The position numbers were made by a program, and so were the translations under genes. The notes under the pieces were generated by a model. That model ran no database searches. It had not been told where the DNA came from and saw only the letters and a list, made by a program, of their open reading frames with translations. A stretch of DNA of 43,960 nt from Flavobacteriia bacterium. GTDB taxonomy: Bacteria; Bacteroidota; Bacteroidia; Flavobacteriales; Schleiferiaceae. Location: contig JABXHW010000025.1 of the NCBI GenBank assembly GCA_013373425.1, forward strand, positions 1 through 43,960, written 5' to 3'. Each line of letters opens with the position of its first letter. Positions within the stretch are counted from its first letter, which is position 1. Shown here piece by piece: positions 7,913-16,504 of this stretch.

Positions 7913-10900
7913 TTAATCTTCGACGATCATCCAATCATTTCCTGCAATTAGCGGCTCAGCCTGCTTGTATTTCACTTCTTTCTTCTCACCACTCATTCTA
8001 TTTTGAATGGTAACACGATCATTTCTACCGTACGTCTTTCCTTCGTTAACCACAGTTTGTGGCTTTGGTGGACGTTGTGGTTGAGGTGCACCAGCCTGAC
8101 CAGCTGCTACAGGTTGGCGACCGGCAATCTGGCCTTCAGGAACACCCGCACCCGGACCGCTAGTCTGCAATTTCTGATCTTGCTTCGGTTGTTGAACCGG
8201 AGCACGCTTCATCATGCTTGGATCAGGATGTGGCAAGTGCGCTTTATAGAGGAAGGATAAGATTTCCTTATTCTGCTTATCGAGCATGTCCTTGAACAGC
8301 TCAAATGCTTCAAACTTGTAAATCAAGAGAGGATCCTTCTGTTCGTAGGACGCAGACTGTACGTTGGTACGCAAGTCGTCCATATTGCGAAGGTGTACCT
8401 TCCAATTGTCTTGAATCATTGCCAATGTCGCGTTCTTCTCGAAGTCGCGAATCATTGACATACCTTCTGTGTTGTAAGCTTTCTCGAGGTTTGTTGGGAT
8501 CTGTAATGCCTTGATGCCATCGGTGAATGGAACCACGATGTTCTGGAACTGATCGCTTTGATTCTCGAACACATTCTTCACTACTGGCAATGCAGAGTCA
8601 GCAATACGCTTATTCTTATCTGCATAATGCGTCAACGCTTGGTCGTAAAGTGAACGCGTCATGTCTTCAGCAGAAGTCGATTCGAAATCGTCTTGCGACA
8701 TGCTCACATCTACCCCGAACACACGAATCATATCCATCTTCAAACCTTCGAGATCTTTCGATGGCTTGTACATGCCTACAAGACCTTCGATGGTATCCCA
8801 AGCCATGTTGGCGATGTCAACTTGAAGACGCTCTCCGTAAAGAGCGTGGCGACGACGCTTGTAAATCACTTCACGTTGTGAGTTCATCACATCATCAAAC
8901 TCAAGCAAACGCTTACGAATACCGAAGTTATTCTCTTCAACTCGCTTCTGTGCGCGCTCGATTGATTTGGTCACCTGACTGTGCTGAATAAACTCGCCCT
9001 CTTCAATTCCGAGGCGGTCCATCATACGAGTGAATCGTTCATTTACGAAAAGGCGCATGAGGTTGTCTTCGAACGAAACAAAGAACTGAGATGAACCCGG
9101 GTCACCCTGACGACCCGCACGACCTCTCAACTGGCGGTCGACACGACGAGAGTCATGTCGCTCTGTACCAATGATAGCCAAACCGCCTGCATCTTTTGCC
9201 TCCTTGCTTAGCTTGATATCCGTACCACGACCCGCCATGTTGGTAGCGACAGTCACTGTACCTGGACGACCAGCTTCGGCAACGATTTCTGCCTCTTTCG
9301 CGTGGAGTTTCGCGTTCAATACCTGATGAGGAATCTTGCGGATCTTCAGCATACGGCTGAGGAGTTCCGAAACCTCTACGTTAGTCGTACCCACGAGGAT
9401 TGGTCGGCCTGCTTCGCGCAGCTTCACAATCTCCTCAATGATGGCATTATATTTCTCACGACCGGTCTTATAAACCAAGTCTTGCTTATCGTCTCTTGCG
9501 ATTGGACGGTTGGTAGGGATAACCACCACATCCAATTCGTAGATTTCCCAGAATTCTCCAGCTTCCGTTTCCGCTGTACCGGTCATACCGCTCAGCTTGT
9601 TGTATTTACGGAAGTAGTTCTGAAGGGTTACTGTGGCATAAGTTTGTGTCGCTGCCTCAATCTTCACATTCTCCTTCGCCTCAATCGCTTGGTGCAATCC
9701 GTCGGAATAGCGACGACCTTCCATGATACGGCCAGTCTGCTCATCGACAATCTTGACTTTACCATCCATGAGGACGTACTCATTCTCTTTCTCGAATAGA
9801 GTATACGCTTTGAGGAGCTGCTGCATCGTGTGAACGCGCTCGCTGCGGATTTGGAAATCGCGCATGAGTTCGTCCTTCTTTTCAGCTTTCTCTGCAGTTG
9901 GAAGATCGAGTTTTTCCAACTCTGCCATTGCGCCTCCCATATCTGGCATCACGAAGAAATCAGAATCTCTGTCGCCTGAAAGAAGTTCAATTCCCTTCTC
10001 GGTGAGTTCAACCTGACGGTGCTTCTCATCGATGGTGAAGTAAAGGTCTGCATCAATCTCTTGCATGCGCTTACCCTGCTCCTGAAGGAAGTTGTTTTCC
10101 GTTTTTTGAAGAAGAACTTTCACGCCTTCCTCACTGAGGAATTTGATGAGTGCACGGTTCTTCGGCAAACCTCTATGCGAACGAAGAAGTGCGATCCCGC
10201 CCTCTTTTGTATCTCCTTCCTTGATGAGCTTCTTAGCACGGGTGAGCTCCTGTTGTGCCACTTGCTTCTGGGCATCATAGAGCTTCACCACGAATGGCTT
10301 CAACTCATCGAATTGTTGATCATCACCTTTTGGCGTAGGACCCGAGATGATGAGTGGTGTTCTCGCATCATCAATCAAAACAGAATCGACCTCATCCACA
10401 ATCGCGTAATTGTGTCCGCGTTGAACGAGTTCTTCTGGTGTGTTCACCATGTTGTCGCGGAGGTAGTCGAAGCCGAATTCGTTGTTCGTACCGTAAACGA
10501 TATCACACTTGTAGGCTTCGCGACGCTCTGCTGAACTCGGTCTGTGTTTGTCGATACAATCGATAGTTAGACCGTGGAACATGAAGATTGGCGACATCCA
10601 CTCGGAGTCACGTCGAGCTAGGTAATCGTTCACCGTTACGACGTGAACGCCTTTTCCAGGAAGTGCATTGAGGTACACTGGAAGGGTTGCCACGAGGGTT
10701 TTACCTTCACCCGTTGCCATCTCTGCAATTTTACCTTGATGAAGAACGGTACCACCAATGAGCTGAACGTCGTAGTGGACCATGTTCCATTCCACTTCAC
10801 CACCGGCAGCCATCCATTTCTTGGCATAGACAGCTTCATCGCCTTCGATGCTGATGAAGTCATACTTGCCCGCCATCTGGCGATCAAATTCAGAAGCCTT

Positions 10901-11287
10901 TACACGAACCGGCTCTTCACCTGAGAATCTGCGAGCGGTTTCGCGAATTACGGCAAACGCCTCTGGACGAATTTCAGAGAGCAACTCTTCAGTACGCTCG
11001 TAAGCTTGTTCTTCTAGTGCGTCAACTTGATCATACAAATCTTCTTTCTGCTCGAAGTTTGCCTCCTGCTCAATTTGCTCCTTGAGGGATACGATCTCAT
11101 CGTTAATGTCTTGAATATTGTCTGCTATTCTCTTTCTGAACTCTGCCGTTTTAGCTCGAAGCTCATCGTTAGAGAGAGGGGCGATGCTAGGCTCAACGGC
11201 CTTGATTGAATCGACCAAAGGCTGAAGTGCCTTCATATCGCGATCCGATTTATCGCCGAGAATAGTCTTGAGTATCTTATTGATCAT
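7913..11287 (-). CDS. secA: Preprotein translocase ATPase SecA
   Basis: SecA is the ATP-driven motor that pushes unfolded proteins through SecYEG. The 1124-residue product shows the Walker A motif (MATGEGKT, near residue 195), the DEAD-type Walker B motif and its neighbour (DEVDSVLIDDARTPLIISG), the preprotein-binding and scaffold regions, the second helicase domain with ATNMAGRGTDIKL, and the arginine-rich helicase motif VI (RVDRQLRGRAGRQGDPG). The C-terminus ends in a Q/P-rich linker and a short acidic-aromatic tail (NDWMIVED) without the zinc-binding cysteines of proteobacterial SecA, as is usual in Bacteroidota. A long charged insertion near residues 60-100 explains the greater length. 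The ATG at 11287 is chosen over an upstream GTG (11305) because the resulting N-terminus matches family style. A promoter box lies 36 bases upstream. Confidence 0.97.
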   Translation of the reverse strand: MINKILKTILGDKSDRDMKALQPLVDSIKAVEPSIAPLSNDELRAKTAEFRKRIADNIQDINDEIVSLKEQIEQEANFEQKEDLYDQVDALEEQAYERTEELLSEIRPEAFAVIRETARRFSGEEPVRVKASEFDRQMAGKYDFISIEGDEAVYAKKWMAAGGEVEWNMVHYDVQLIGGTVLHQGKIAEMATGEGKTLVATLPVYLNALPGKGVHVVTVNDYLARRDSEWMSPIFMFHGLTIDCIDKHRPSSAERREAYKCDIVYGTNNEFGFDYLRDNMVNTPEELVQRGHNYAIVDEVDSVLIDDARTPLIISGPTPKGDDQQFDELKPFVVKLYDAQKQVAQQELTRAKKLIKEGDTKEGGIALLRSHRGLPKNRALIKFLSEEGVKVLLQKTENNFLQEQGKRMQEIDADLYFTIDEKHRQVELTEKGIELLSGDRDSDFFVMPDMGGAMAELEKLDLPTAEKAEKKDELMRDFQIRSERVHTMQQLLKAYTLFEKENEYVLMDGKVKIVDEQTGRIMEGRRYSDGLHQAIEAKENVKIEAATQTYATVTLQNYFRKYNKLSGMTGTAETEAGEFWEIYELDVVVIPTNRPIARDDKQDLVYKTGREKYNAIIEEIVKLREAGRPILVGTTNVEVSELLSRMLKIRKIPHQVLNAKLHAKEAEIVAEAGRPGTVTVATNMAGRGTDIKLSKEAKDAGGLAIIGTERHDSRRVDRQLRGRAGRQGDPGSSQFFVSFEDNLMRLFVNERFTRMMDRLGIEEGEFIQHSQVTKSIERAQKRVEENNFGIRKRLLEFDDVMNSQREVIYKRRRHALYGERLQVDIANMAWDTIEGLVGMYKPSKDLEGLKMDMIRVFGVDVSMSQDDFESTSAEDMTRSLYDQALTHYADKNKRIADSALPVVKNVFENQSDQFQNIVVPFTDGIKALQIPTNLEKAYNTEGMSMIRDFEKNATLAMIQDNWKVHLRNMDDLRTNVQSASYEQKDPLLIYKFEAFELFKDMLDKQNKEILSFLYKAHLPHPDPSMMKRAPVQQPKQDQKLQTSGPGAGVPEGQIAGRQPVAAGQAGAPQPQRPPKPQTVVNEGKTYGRNDRVTIQNRMSGEKKEVKYKQAEPLIAGNDWMIVED

Positions 11288-11322
11288 GTCGTCTTTCTTA
11301 TACACGCTTTTACAGCGGGTGA

Positions 11323-11330
11323 CAAAATTA
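11323..11330 (-). promoter_or_regulatory. Bacteroidota -7 promoter box for secA
   Basis: On the minus strand the sequence is TAATTTTG, an exact TAnnTTTG box, 36 bases before the secA start. No convincing -33 TTG element was found at the usual spacing. Confidence 0.5.
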
Positions 11331-11430
11331 ACCGAATTGTCTGCTACGACCTAGTCGAAAAGCGGAAATTCAGGCATTTGCAAAGGGAGCGAAAATTATT
11401 CCTATTCGAGGAATCAGCCAAACTGGCAGA

Positions 11431-11462
11431 AATAAAAAAACCCTTCCGAATGGGAAGGGTTT
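11431..11462 (-). terminator. Terminator of the DUF2795 gene
   Basis: A 7-bp core stem (11441-11447 with 11453-11459), extended by A-T pairs, has a 5-base loop and is followed on the minus strand by seven T. It lies 25 bases after the DUF2795 stop and separates that gene from secA. Confidence 0.85.
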
Positions 11463-11486
11463 TGTGTCATATAAAAACAGGAGGAA

Positions 11487-11711
11487 TCAATACTCCTCTT
11501 CATTCCAAAGGAAGTCTTCCTCAGAGGGATAATCTGGCCAGATTTCTTCTATCGACTCATAGATTTCTCCATCTTCTTCTTCAATCGACTGTAAGTTTTC
11601 AACCACCTCGAGAGGGGCGCCTGTTCTAATGGCGTAATCTACCAACTCATCTTTAGTAGCTGGCCAAGGGGCATCACTTAAGTAGGAAGCAAGTTCTAAC
11701 GTCCAATACAT
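11487..11711 (-). CDS. Small acidic DUF2795 domain protein
   Basis: This 74-residue acidic protein begins with a compact helical DUF2795-like domain (MYWTLELASYLSDAPWPATK, then DELVDYAIRTGAPLEVVENL) and ends in a Glu/Asp-rich tail. DUF2795 proteins are small and widespread, and the Bacteroidota version with the acidic tail is common; function is unknown. The gene has its own well-formed promoter (TTG, 19 bases, TACTTTTG) and its own terminator, so it is a monocistronic and probably well-expressed unit just upstream of secA. The ATG at 11711 lies 20 bases from the promoter box. Confidence 0.85.
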   Translation of the reverse strand: MYWTLELASYLSDAPWPATKDELVDYAIRTGAPLEVVENLQSIEEEDGEIYESIEEIWPDYPSEEDFLWNEEEY

Positions 11712-11731
11712 AGCGGCGTCTTAATTTTTGG

Positions 11732-11761
11732 CAAAAGTAACTTTTTTCGCATTCGAGTCAA
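11732..11761 (-). promoter_or_regulatory. Complete Bacteroidota-type promoter of the DUF2795 gene
   Basis: On the minus strand a TTG (11761-11759) is followed after 19 bases by TACTTTTG (11739-11732). This matches the -33 TTG / -7 TAnnTTTG pattern of the Bacteroidota primary sigma factor. It is the best promoter in the window. Confidence 0.65.
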
Positions 11762-11789
11762 GTCCTTTTTTACGCTAACCCTCAGAAAC

Positions 11790-12338
11790 TCATTTATCTG
11801 GGTTCCAAGGCACTTCGTTAGCGCTAAGGTCGACTGACAATTTACGCGACAAAACAAACAAGTAATCCGATAATCGGTTCAAATATTTCAAAATAACTCC
11901 GTCAACGAGACCTTCTTGACGAAGGAAGGCCACGTGCCTTTCAGCCCTTCTACAAACCGTTCTCGCAACATGACAATGGCTCACGACGGGGTGACCACCA
12001 GGCAGAATGAAAGAGCGCAGCTCAGGGAGAGTCTCATTCATCTTGTCGATAGCCGCCTCTAGCACTTCAATATCTGAAGTGTCAATTTGAGGTAGCTTGA
12101 TTTTGCTACTTCCCTCTTCGTTGGCCAAATGACTACCCATGGTAAAGATGCGATCTTGAACTCGAATCAGAAGCGTCTTAACTTCATCATCCTCCACCAA
12201 ATCGCGAAGCAAGCCTACCCAAGAATTCAACTCATCGGTAGTGCCATAGGCGTGTAATCGCTCGTCGTATTTATTCACCCGCTTGCCGGTAAGCAAACTG
12301 GTTTGTCCTTCATCTCCTGTCTTGGTGTAAATCTTCAT
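11790..12338 (-). CDS. Cob(I)alamin adenosyltransferase, PduO type
   Basis: This 182-residue enzyme transfers the adenosyl group of ATP to cob(I)alamin or cob(I)yrinate, giving the coenzyme form of B12. The PduO/MMAB-type N-terminal ATP-binding signature is clear (KIYTKTGDEGQTSLLTGKRV), followed by YGTTDELNSWVGL. The later conserved block ILPGGHPVVSHCHVARTVCR leads into the RRAERH helix and the SDYLFVLSR segment near the C-terminus. Length is typical. It lies 51 bases after a GT-C-like membrane protein gene on the same strand, so the two may be co-transcribed, though no functional link is evident. No B12-dependent enzyme or transport gene is in the window. Confidence 0.93.
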   Translation of the reverse strand: MKIYTKTGDEGQTSLLTGKRVNKYDERLHAYGTTDELNSWVGLLRDLVEDDEVKTLLIRVQDRIFTMGSHLANEEGSSKIKLPQIDTSDIEVLEAAIDKMNETLPELRSFILPGGHPVVSHCHVARTVCRRAERHVAFLRQEGLVDGVILKYLNRLSDYLFVLSRKLSVDLSANEVPWNPDK

Positions 12339-12389
12339 GGGAACAAAAATGTGCTTTTTAAAAAGCCTATTGAAGATACAATTTATTCG

Positions 12390-13871
12390 TTATTCATAGA
12401 TGACTACTTCGCCCGTTTTCATCGCATGATCATAGACGTCCTTGCGAACATACAAGGCAATGTCTCCTGGATAAGTCGCAACACGCTCATATTGTTCAAT
12501 CAAATCTGGATAATCGAATGCATATTTAAAATCCTCGGTATGGACGAAGAGCAATTCCGCCTCTAATTGGATACCGACTTTCTCATCCACTACGATGTGA
12601 TTCGATCTTGTTCTGAAGTAGTAATTCAGGTTTGAAAGGAAGAAATAATGGCGCTCCGCGTGCACCGGTTCGTGCCAATGACGCGCAAATGAATCGGCAG
12701 TAAGAACCGCTTGCTTCATCTTCTGAGAATTCGGCCAAATCCTGGTCCGTTCCACATTGAATTGCGCTGCTGCATTCCAGATGCTCAAAACCCCAAGCAC
12801 CACTGCGGTTGACAATCCCGCCATATGCAAGCGCTCCTCCTCGACCACTAATTTGGATGCTCCTACTAGGCCTGTAGCAAACAAAAAGAAGTAAATCATG
12901 GTCGTTCTGTCCTGTGGCAAATTGGCCCCCATGAACTTGTGTTGGATAAACCAACCGAAGAGTGAACCAAGGCCAATCAGAATCGATAAACCTAGAATTG
13001 CTGGAACCTTCTTCTGTCTATACCAACGAACTCCTCCTCCAATCACCATCAATATTGCCGCTACCACGGTGGCCGTGCGAAGCAAGAGCTCTATTCGGTT
13101 GAGTTCCCTTGGGAAATAATAACTAAAGGTATCGTCTGCCCACTGAGCAAAGGTGTTGGTGCCAATAAATAGTTCTCCATCCTCCTTTAGCTCGAGAAGA
13201 AGTCGAGCCGCTTGCAAAGTACTTCCCACAGCAAAGGTGACCATCCACATCAAAGTAACTCGCTTTGTCGCCTTTCGTTTAGGTTTCCACTTTACTATGG
13301 CATGAAGAATGGCGAGACCCATCAGCATGAGCACGACATTCAAGGCAGAGATATAAGAGAAAAACACCAAAGCACCCATTGCGATTACCCCCATGTAGCG
13401 CCAAGAGCGGCGTGCTTCAGAAAGTTCTCGACCGTCGGTTAACGACACTAAAAGAGCAAATCCAAACGCAAAGAAAGCAACACCCAATCCGTATCCCCTA
13501 GCCAAGCTGAAGAATTCTAAGTAGGTCGGCTGAAACAATAGAATGGCTGTCGCAGCATAGAACAGCACATTCGACTTCACTCTCCGAAGCATTGAAAAAA
13601 CAGCTGCCCCATAGAGCAAAAAAGAAAGGACGTTTGGCAAGCGAAGCGACCATTCCCAAGGACCAAATAACCCTTTGGAAACTCGCATGAGAAATGTATT
13701 CAACCAGTGGTCGTTGGCGCGTAAATCATCTTCCCAAATGCCAAGGACATAATTATATGACATCGCTTCATCGATGGTAAAGCTCAACGCATATGCTCGA
13801 TATGCAATGTAGGTCAGTAAAAGCGCGACCACACTCCAAAAAATACTTGAACGGATGGCAGTGTTAGACAT
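12390..13871 (-). CDS. Polytopic membrane protein, GT-C glycosyltransferase-like
   Basis: The 493-residue product has about 10-11 membrane helices and a soluble C-terminal part of about 100 residues. After the first helix comes a loop with paired acidic residues (SFTIDEAMSYNYVLGIWEDD), the position where GT-C enzymes of the PMT/ArnT type carry a catalytic aspartate. The pattern suggests a dolichyl- or undecaprenyl-phosphate-sugar-dependent transferase, but no closer family can be named by eye. The start is set at the ATG at 13871; the longer frame (to 13958) would add 29 polar residues before helix 1 and run towards repeat-containing DNA. It is followed after 51 bases by the adenosyltransferase gene. 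No own terminator was seen. Confidence 0.7.
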   Translation of the reverse strand: MSNTAIRSSIFWSVVALLLTYIAYRAYALSFTIDEAMSYNYVLGIWEDDLRANDHWLNTFLMRVSKGLFGPWEWSLRLPNVLSFLLYGAAVFSMLRRVKSNVLFYAATAILLFQPTYLEFFSLARGYGLGVAFFAFGFALLVSLTDGRELSEARRSWRYMGVIAMGALVFFSYISALNVVLMLMGLAILHAIVKWKPKRKATKRVTLMWMVTFAVGSTLQAARLLLELKEDGELFIGTNTFAQWADDTFSYYFPRELNRIELLLRTATVVAAILMVIGGGVRWYRQKKVPAILGLSILIGLGSLFGWFIQHKFMGANLPQDRTTMIYFFLFATGLVGASKLVVEEERLHMAGLSTAVVLGVLSIWNAAAQFNVERTRIWPNSQKMKQAVLTADSFARHWHEPVHAERHYFFLSNLNYYFRTRSNHIVVDEKVGIQLEAELLFVHTEDFKYAFDYPDLIEQYERVATYPGDIALYVRKDVYDHAMKTGEVVIYE

Positions 13872-13945
13872 AAGGAAGATCAGAGAGATTGAGTTGCCGT
13901 GGTTTTGGGAATCGAATGTAAGGAATTTGGAAGGAGGAGCACACA

Positions 13946-13973
13946 GGACTAGGGACATAGGACCGGGGTTCGC
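13946..13973. repeat. Heptad tract (3-4 words)
   Basis: Words such as GGACTAG and GGACATA repeat at 7 bp, with a third (GGACCGG) and a more diverged fourth. GGAC is constant in the first three words. Confidence 0.65.
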
Positions 13974-14038
13974 ACATAGTCAAGCCTTCTGTGCAGTAGC
14001 TGATATGGTACTATATGACGAGGCGATGAGCTTACCTG

Positions 14039-14078
14039 TTCACCAGGTCACTAGGTCACTAAGTCACCAGACCACCAT
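14039..14078. repeat. Octad tract (5 words)
   Basis: Five 8-bp words keep register; two of them are GTCACTAG and GTCACCAG. In the three central words the only differences are transitions. The tract ends 16 bases before element copy A. Confidence 0.8.
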
Positions 14079-14093
14079 TTTACCGATTCTTTT

Positions 14094-14314
14094 CTGCCCG
14101 GGGCGCGTACCCGCGTCCCCACTAACAAGTTAGGCAATCACAAACCGCTAGTCGGGGAAAAAACGCTTACTTACGGCTCTAAAAAAAGAATTGTGTGATT
14201 CACGCAGTTGTGGCGTGAGATTCAGAAGTTCAATTGCATAATTCCGAACTTGATGGAGGGGTCGAGGGACTCGGCCCCCGGGGGCAAACCACCCAATGGC
14301 CCAACCGTTCACCC
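14094..14314 (-). repeat. 221-bp dispersed element, copy A (inverted relative to copy B)
   Basis: Its reverse complement aligns without a gap to 30926-31146. I count about 27 mismatches in 221 positions, near 88 percent identity. A 44-bp block at 14237-14280 (around the CCCCCGGGGG palindrome) and the far end (14094-14122) are essentially identical. The copy can form two G/C hairpins, at 14258-14278 and 14100-14120, and shares the dyad GTGATTCAC. Neither reading frame is conserved between copies, so it is not protein-coding. No terminal transposase gene is present. It could be a MITE-like element, a structured RNA or a protein-binding repeat. Confidence 0.9.
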
Positions 14315-14318
14315 AACA
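14287..14318. repeat. Octad tract overlapping the end of element A
   Basis: Four 8-bp words starting with A (for example AACCACCC and AACCGTTC) keep register across the right boundary of element copy A, so the element end and the tract share sequence. Confidence 0.6.
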
Positions 14319-14381
14319 AGTTATTCGTCCTACAAACAATCAGCACGTAAGCTGTGAACATTCCACCTTCCATCACTCAGG

Positions 14382-14445
14382 CTCTCCAGCCCTCCAATTA
14401 TCCAGTTCTCCAACCCTCAAGCTCTCCAGTTCTCCAGCCCTTCAA
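14382..14445. repeat. Octad tract (8 words)
   Basis: Eight consecutive 8-bp words keep perfect register, with consensus Y-Y-C-T-C-C-A-R. Examples are CTCTCCAG and TTCTCCAA. Variation is mostly C/T and A/G exchange. The tract runs into the A-run that is the T-run of the downstream terminator. Confidence 0.9.
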
Positions 14446-14481
14446 AAAAAATCCCTCCCCAGCCTACGCCGAAGAGGGATT
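14443..14481 (-). terminator. Terminator of the amidophosphoribosyltransferase gene
   Basis: On the minus strand an 8-bp stem (14481-14474 with 14457-14450) encloses a 16-base loop that may itself fold, and eight T follow. It starts 25 bases after the stop codon at 14506. Confidence 0.85.
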
Positions 14482-14505
14482 CAATCTTACTAATTCTAAA
14501 AGCGC

Positions 14506-16404
14506 CTAATACGCTCTCTCGTCTCTTCCTTCGATATAATTGATGAAGGCCTTGTTCACCACGCGGTTACCACCCGGTGTCGGATAGTCTCCCGTGAAGT
14601 ACCAGTCTCCCAAGTTACCCGGACAAGCACCGTGCAGGTCTTCAATGGTTTGGAAGATGATTTCTACCTCTGCATTCAGGTCTACCGGCTTCAAAATCTC
14701 AGCACACTTCGCCGAAATCTCTTCTGGAGTGAATGATGAGTAGATATCCTTCACATAGTTTCGAACCTCATCGTCTGGCAAATTGACTTGAGCTAGACAC
14801 TTCTCATAAGTTTCTTGGATGAGTTTGTGCTGATTGCTCTCCTTCAAGAGTTCAATCGCAGCGCGGAACGCAACGAAGTCGCCCATCTTCGCCATATCAA
14901 TACCGTAACAATCGGGATAGCGAATCTGAGGTGCACTGCTCACAACGATGATTTTCTTCGGCTTGAGTCGGTCAAGAATCTTGAAGATGCTCTGCTTAAG
15001 TGTCGTGCCTCGAACGATGGAATCATCCATCACTACCAAGTTATCCGTCTCCTTTACCACGCCATAGGTAACATCGTACACATGGGAAACGAGATCATCT
15101 CTGCCGTCGTCCTGAGTAATGAAGGTGCGCAACTTGACATCCTTCCAAGCAACCTTATCCACACGCATACGTGTATTCAAAATGGTGTCGAGCTTATCTT
15201 GGTTGATGTCCGTCCCGAGATTCATAATCTCTTGCTTCTTCCAAGTATTGAGGTGTTCTTCCACACCTTTAACGATTCCGTAGAAACTCACCTCTGCGGT
15301 ATTCGGAATGAAGCTGAACACTGTATTGTTGATGTCGTGGTTCACCGCGTCCATGATGACAGGTGTAAGTCGACGACCCAATTCAAGACGTTCGTTATAG
15401 ATCGAAGCATCATTACCACGCGAGAAGTAAATACGCTCGAATGAACAAGCTTTGCGCTCGAGAGGCTGACGAATTTCTTCGAGGAAGACTTCGCCATTCT
15501 TCTTCATGATTACGGCATTCCCTGGAGGAATCTCCTTGATCTCCTCGATAGGTACGTCGAATCCAGTTTGAATAACAGGACGCTCACTTGTTATGACTAC
15601 AACCTCATCGTCCATGTAGTAATAGGCCGGACGAATTCCCGATGGATCGCGAAGTACGAAAGCATCGCCGTGACCAAACATTCCGGCCATGGCGTAACCA
15701 CCGTCCCAGCGCTTAGCAGCACTTCTGAGGATATCTCCAATGTCGAGGTTCTCGGCAATCTTGCGGCTAATATCCACCTTCTCCATGCCTTCTTCCTTGA
15801 ACTGACGGTAGAGTTCTTCGTTCGCTTCATCGAGGAAGTGACCGATTTTCTCCATCACAGTTACGGTGTCGGCTTTCTCTTTTGGATGCTGACCAAGGTC
15901 TACAAGCTGATTGAAAAGCTCATCGACATTCGTCATGTTGAAGTTACCTGCAACAATCAAGTTGCGCGTCATCCAGTTATTCTGACGAAGGAATGGGTGA
16001 CAAGCTTCAATACTGTTCTTTCCATATGTACCGTAGCGTAGGTGACCGAGATACATTTCGCCAATGAATGGAAGATTCTCTTTCAACCATTCCGCATCCT
16101 TCAAGAGTTCAGGATTGTCCTGCACCCCTTCGCTGATGCGCTTCTGAACATATTGGAATATGTCTTGAATTGGCTTTGGATCGATACTTCTCTGGCGTGA
16201 GATGTAACGTTTTCCAGGAGGCACGTCGAGTTTGATACTCGCAAGACCTGCACCATCTTGACCTCGGTTGTGCTGCTTCTCCATGAGGAGATACATCTTG
16301 TTGAGGCCGTACATGGCAGTCCCGTACTTCTCTACATAATAATTCAGGGGTTTGCGGAGCCTTACCATGGCTATCCCGCACTCGTGATGGATGAAGTCAC
16401 TCAT
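14506..16404 (-). CDS. Amidophosphoribosyltransferase (PurF-like, long Bacteroidota form)
   Basis: The enzyme makes phosphoribosylamine from PRPP and glutamine, the first committed step of purine synthesis. The 632-residue product has an N-terminal Ntn-type glutaminase domain whose nucleophile is C9 in HECGIAMVRL; residues 1-8 are a likely propeptide that must be removed to expose it. The glutaminase core continues with EKQHNRGQDGAGLAS and LGHLRYGTYG. The phosphoribosyltransferase half carries the PRPP loop VVMDDSIVRGTTLKQS near residue 460. The protein is longer than Escherichia coli PurF (505 residues) because of inserted segments, a form I associate with Bacteroidota, where it can coexist with a shorter PurF, so no symbol is assigned. 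It has its own promoter box and terminator. Confidence 0.9.
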   Translation of the reverse strand: MSDFIHHECGIAMVRLRKPLNYYVEKYGTAMYGLNKMYLLMEKQHNRGQDGAGLASIKLDVPPGKRYISRQRSIDPKPIQDIFQYVQKRISEGVQDNPELLKDAEWLKENLPFIGEMYLGHLRYGTYGKNSIEACHPFLRQNNWMTRNLIVAGNFNMTNVDELFNQLVDLGQHPKEKADTVTVMEKIGHFLDEANEELYRQFKEEGMEKVDISRKIAENLDIGDILRSAAKRWDGGYAMAGMFGHGDAFVLRDPSGIRPAYYYMDDEVVVITSERPVIQTGFDVPIEEIKEIPPGNAVIMKKNGEVFLEEIRQPLERKACSFERIYFSRGNDASIYNERLELGRRLTPVIMDAVNHDINNTVFSFIPNTAEVSFYGIVKGVEEHLNTWKKQEIMNLGTDINQDKLDTILNTRMRVDKVAWKDVKLRTFITQDDGRDDLVSHVYDVTYGVVKETDNLVVMDDSIVRGTTLKQSIFKILDRLKPKKIIVVSSAPQIRYPDCYGIDMAKMGDFVAFRAAIELLKESNQHKLIQETYEKCLAQVNLPDDEVRNYVKDIYSSFTPEEISAKCAEILKPVDLNAEVEIIFQTIEDLHGACPGNLGDWYFTGDYPTPGGNRVVNKAFINYIEGRDERAY

Positions 16405-16450
16405 TTAAACGACTTTTTGTCCGATTGACATCTGGCGTCAAAAGGAAGTG

Positions 16451-16458
16451 CAAAGGTA
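16451..16458 (-). promoter_or_regulatory. -7 box for the amidophosphoribosyltransferase gene
   Basis: The minus strand reads TACCTTTG, an exact TAnnTTTG box, 47 bases before the start codon. No -33 element is apparent. Confidence 0.45.
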
Positions 16459-16504
16459 AGAATTGTTTCACGTCTCCACCTAGGACGAACGTGACCTGTA
16501 TTAC

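Larger units (their letters stand above)
13872..14505. other. Gene-free repeat zone A
   Basis: This 634-base stretch separates the GT-C-like gene from the amidophosphoribosyltransferase gene. In order it holds a heptad tract (13946-13973), an octad tract (14039-14078), the 221-bp inverted element copy A (14094-14314), octads overlapping its right end (14287-14318), a long octad tract (14382-14445) and the terminator of the downstream minus-strand gene (14443-14481). Short open frames here cross the repeats and are not supported as genes. Confidence 0.85.

Noticed and set aside
14148-14339. 63-residue open frame on the minus strand inside element copy A
   Set aside because: The same frame is stopped in copy B and mismatches show no codon pattern, so it is a chance frame in a G/C-rich repeat.
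16469-16492. CACGT...ACGTG dyad upstream of the amidophosphoribosyltransferase gene as a purine operator
   Set aside because: The arms are only 5 bp with a long spacer and do not resemble a known PurR-type site; chance is likely.
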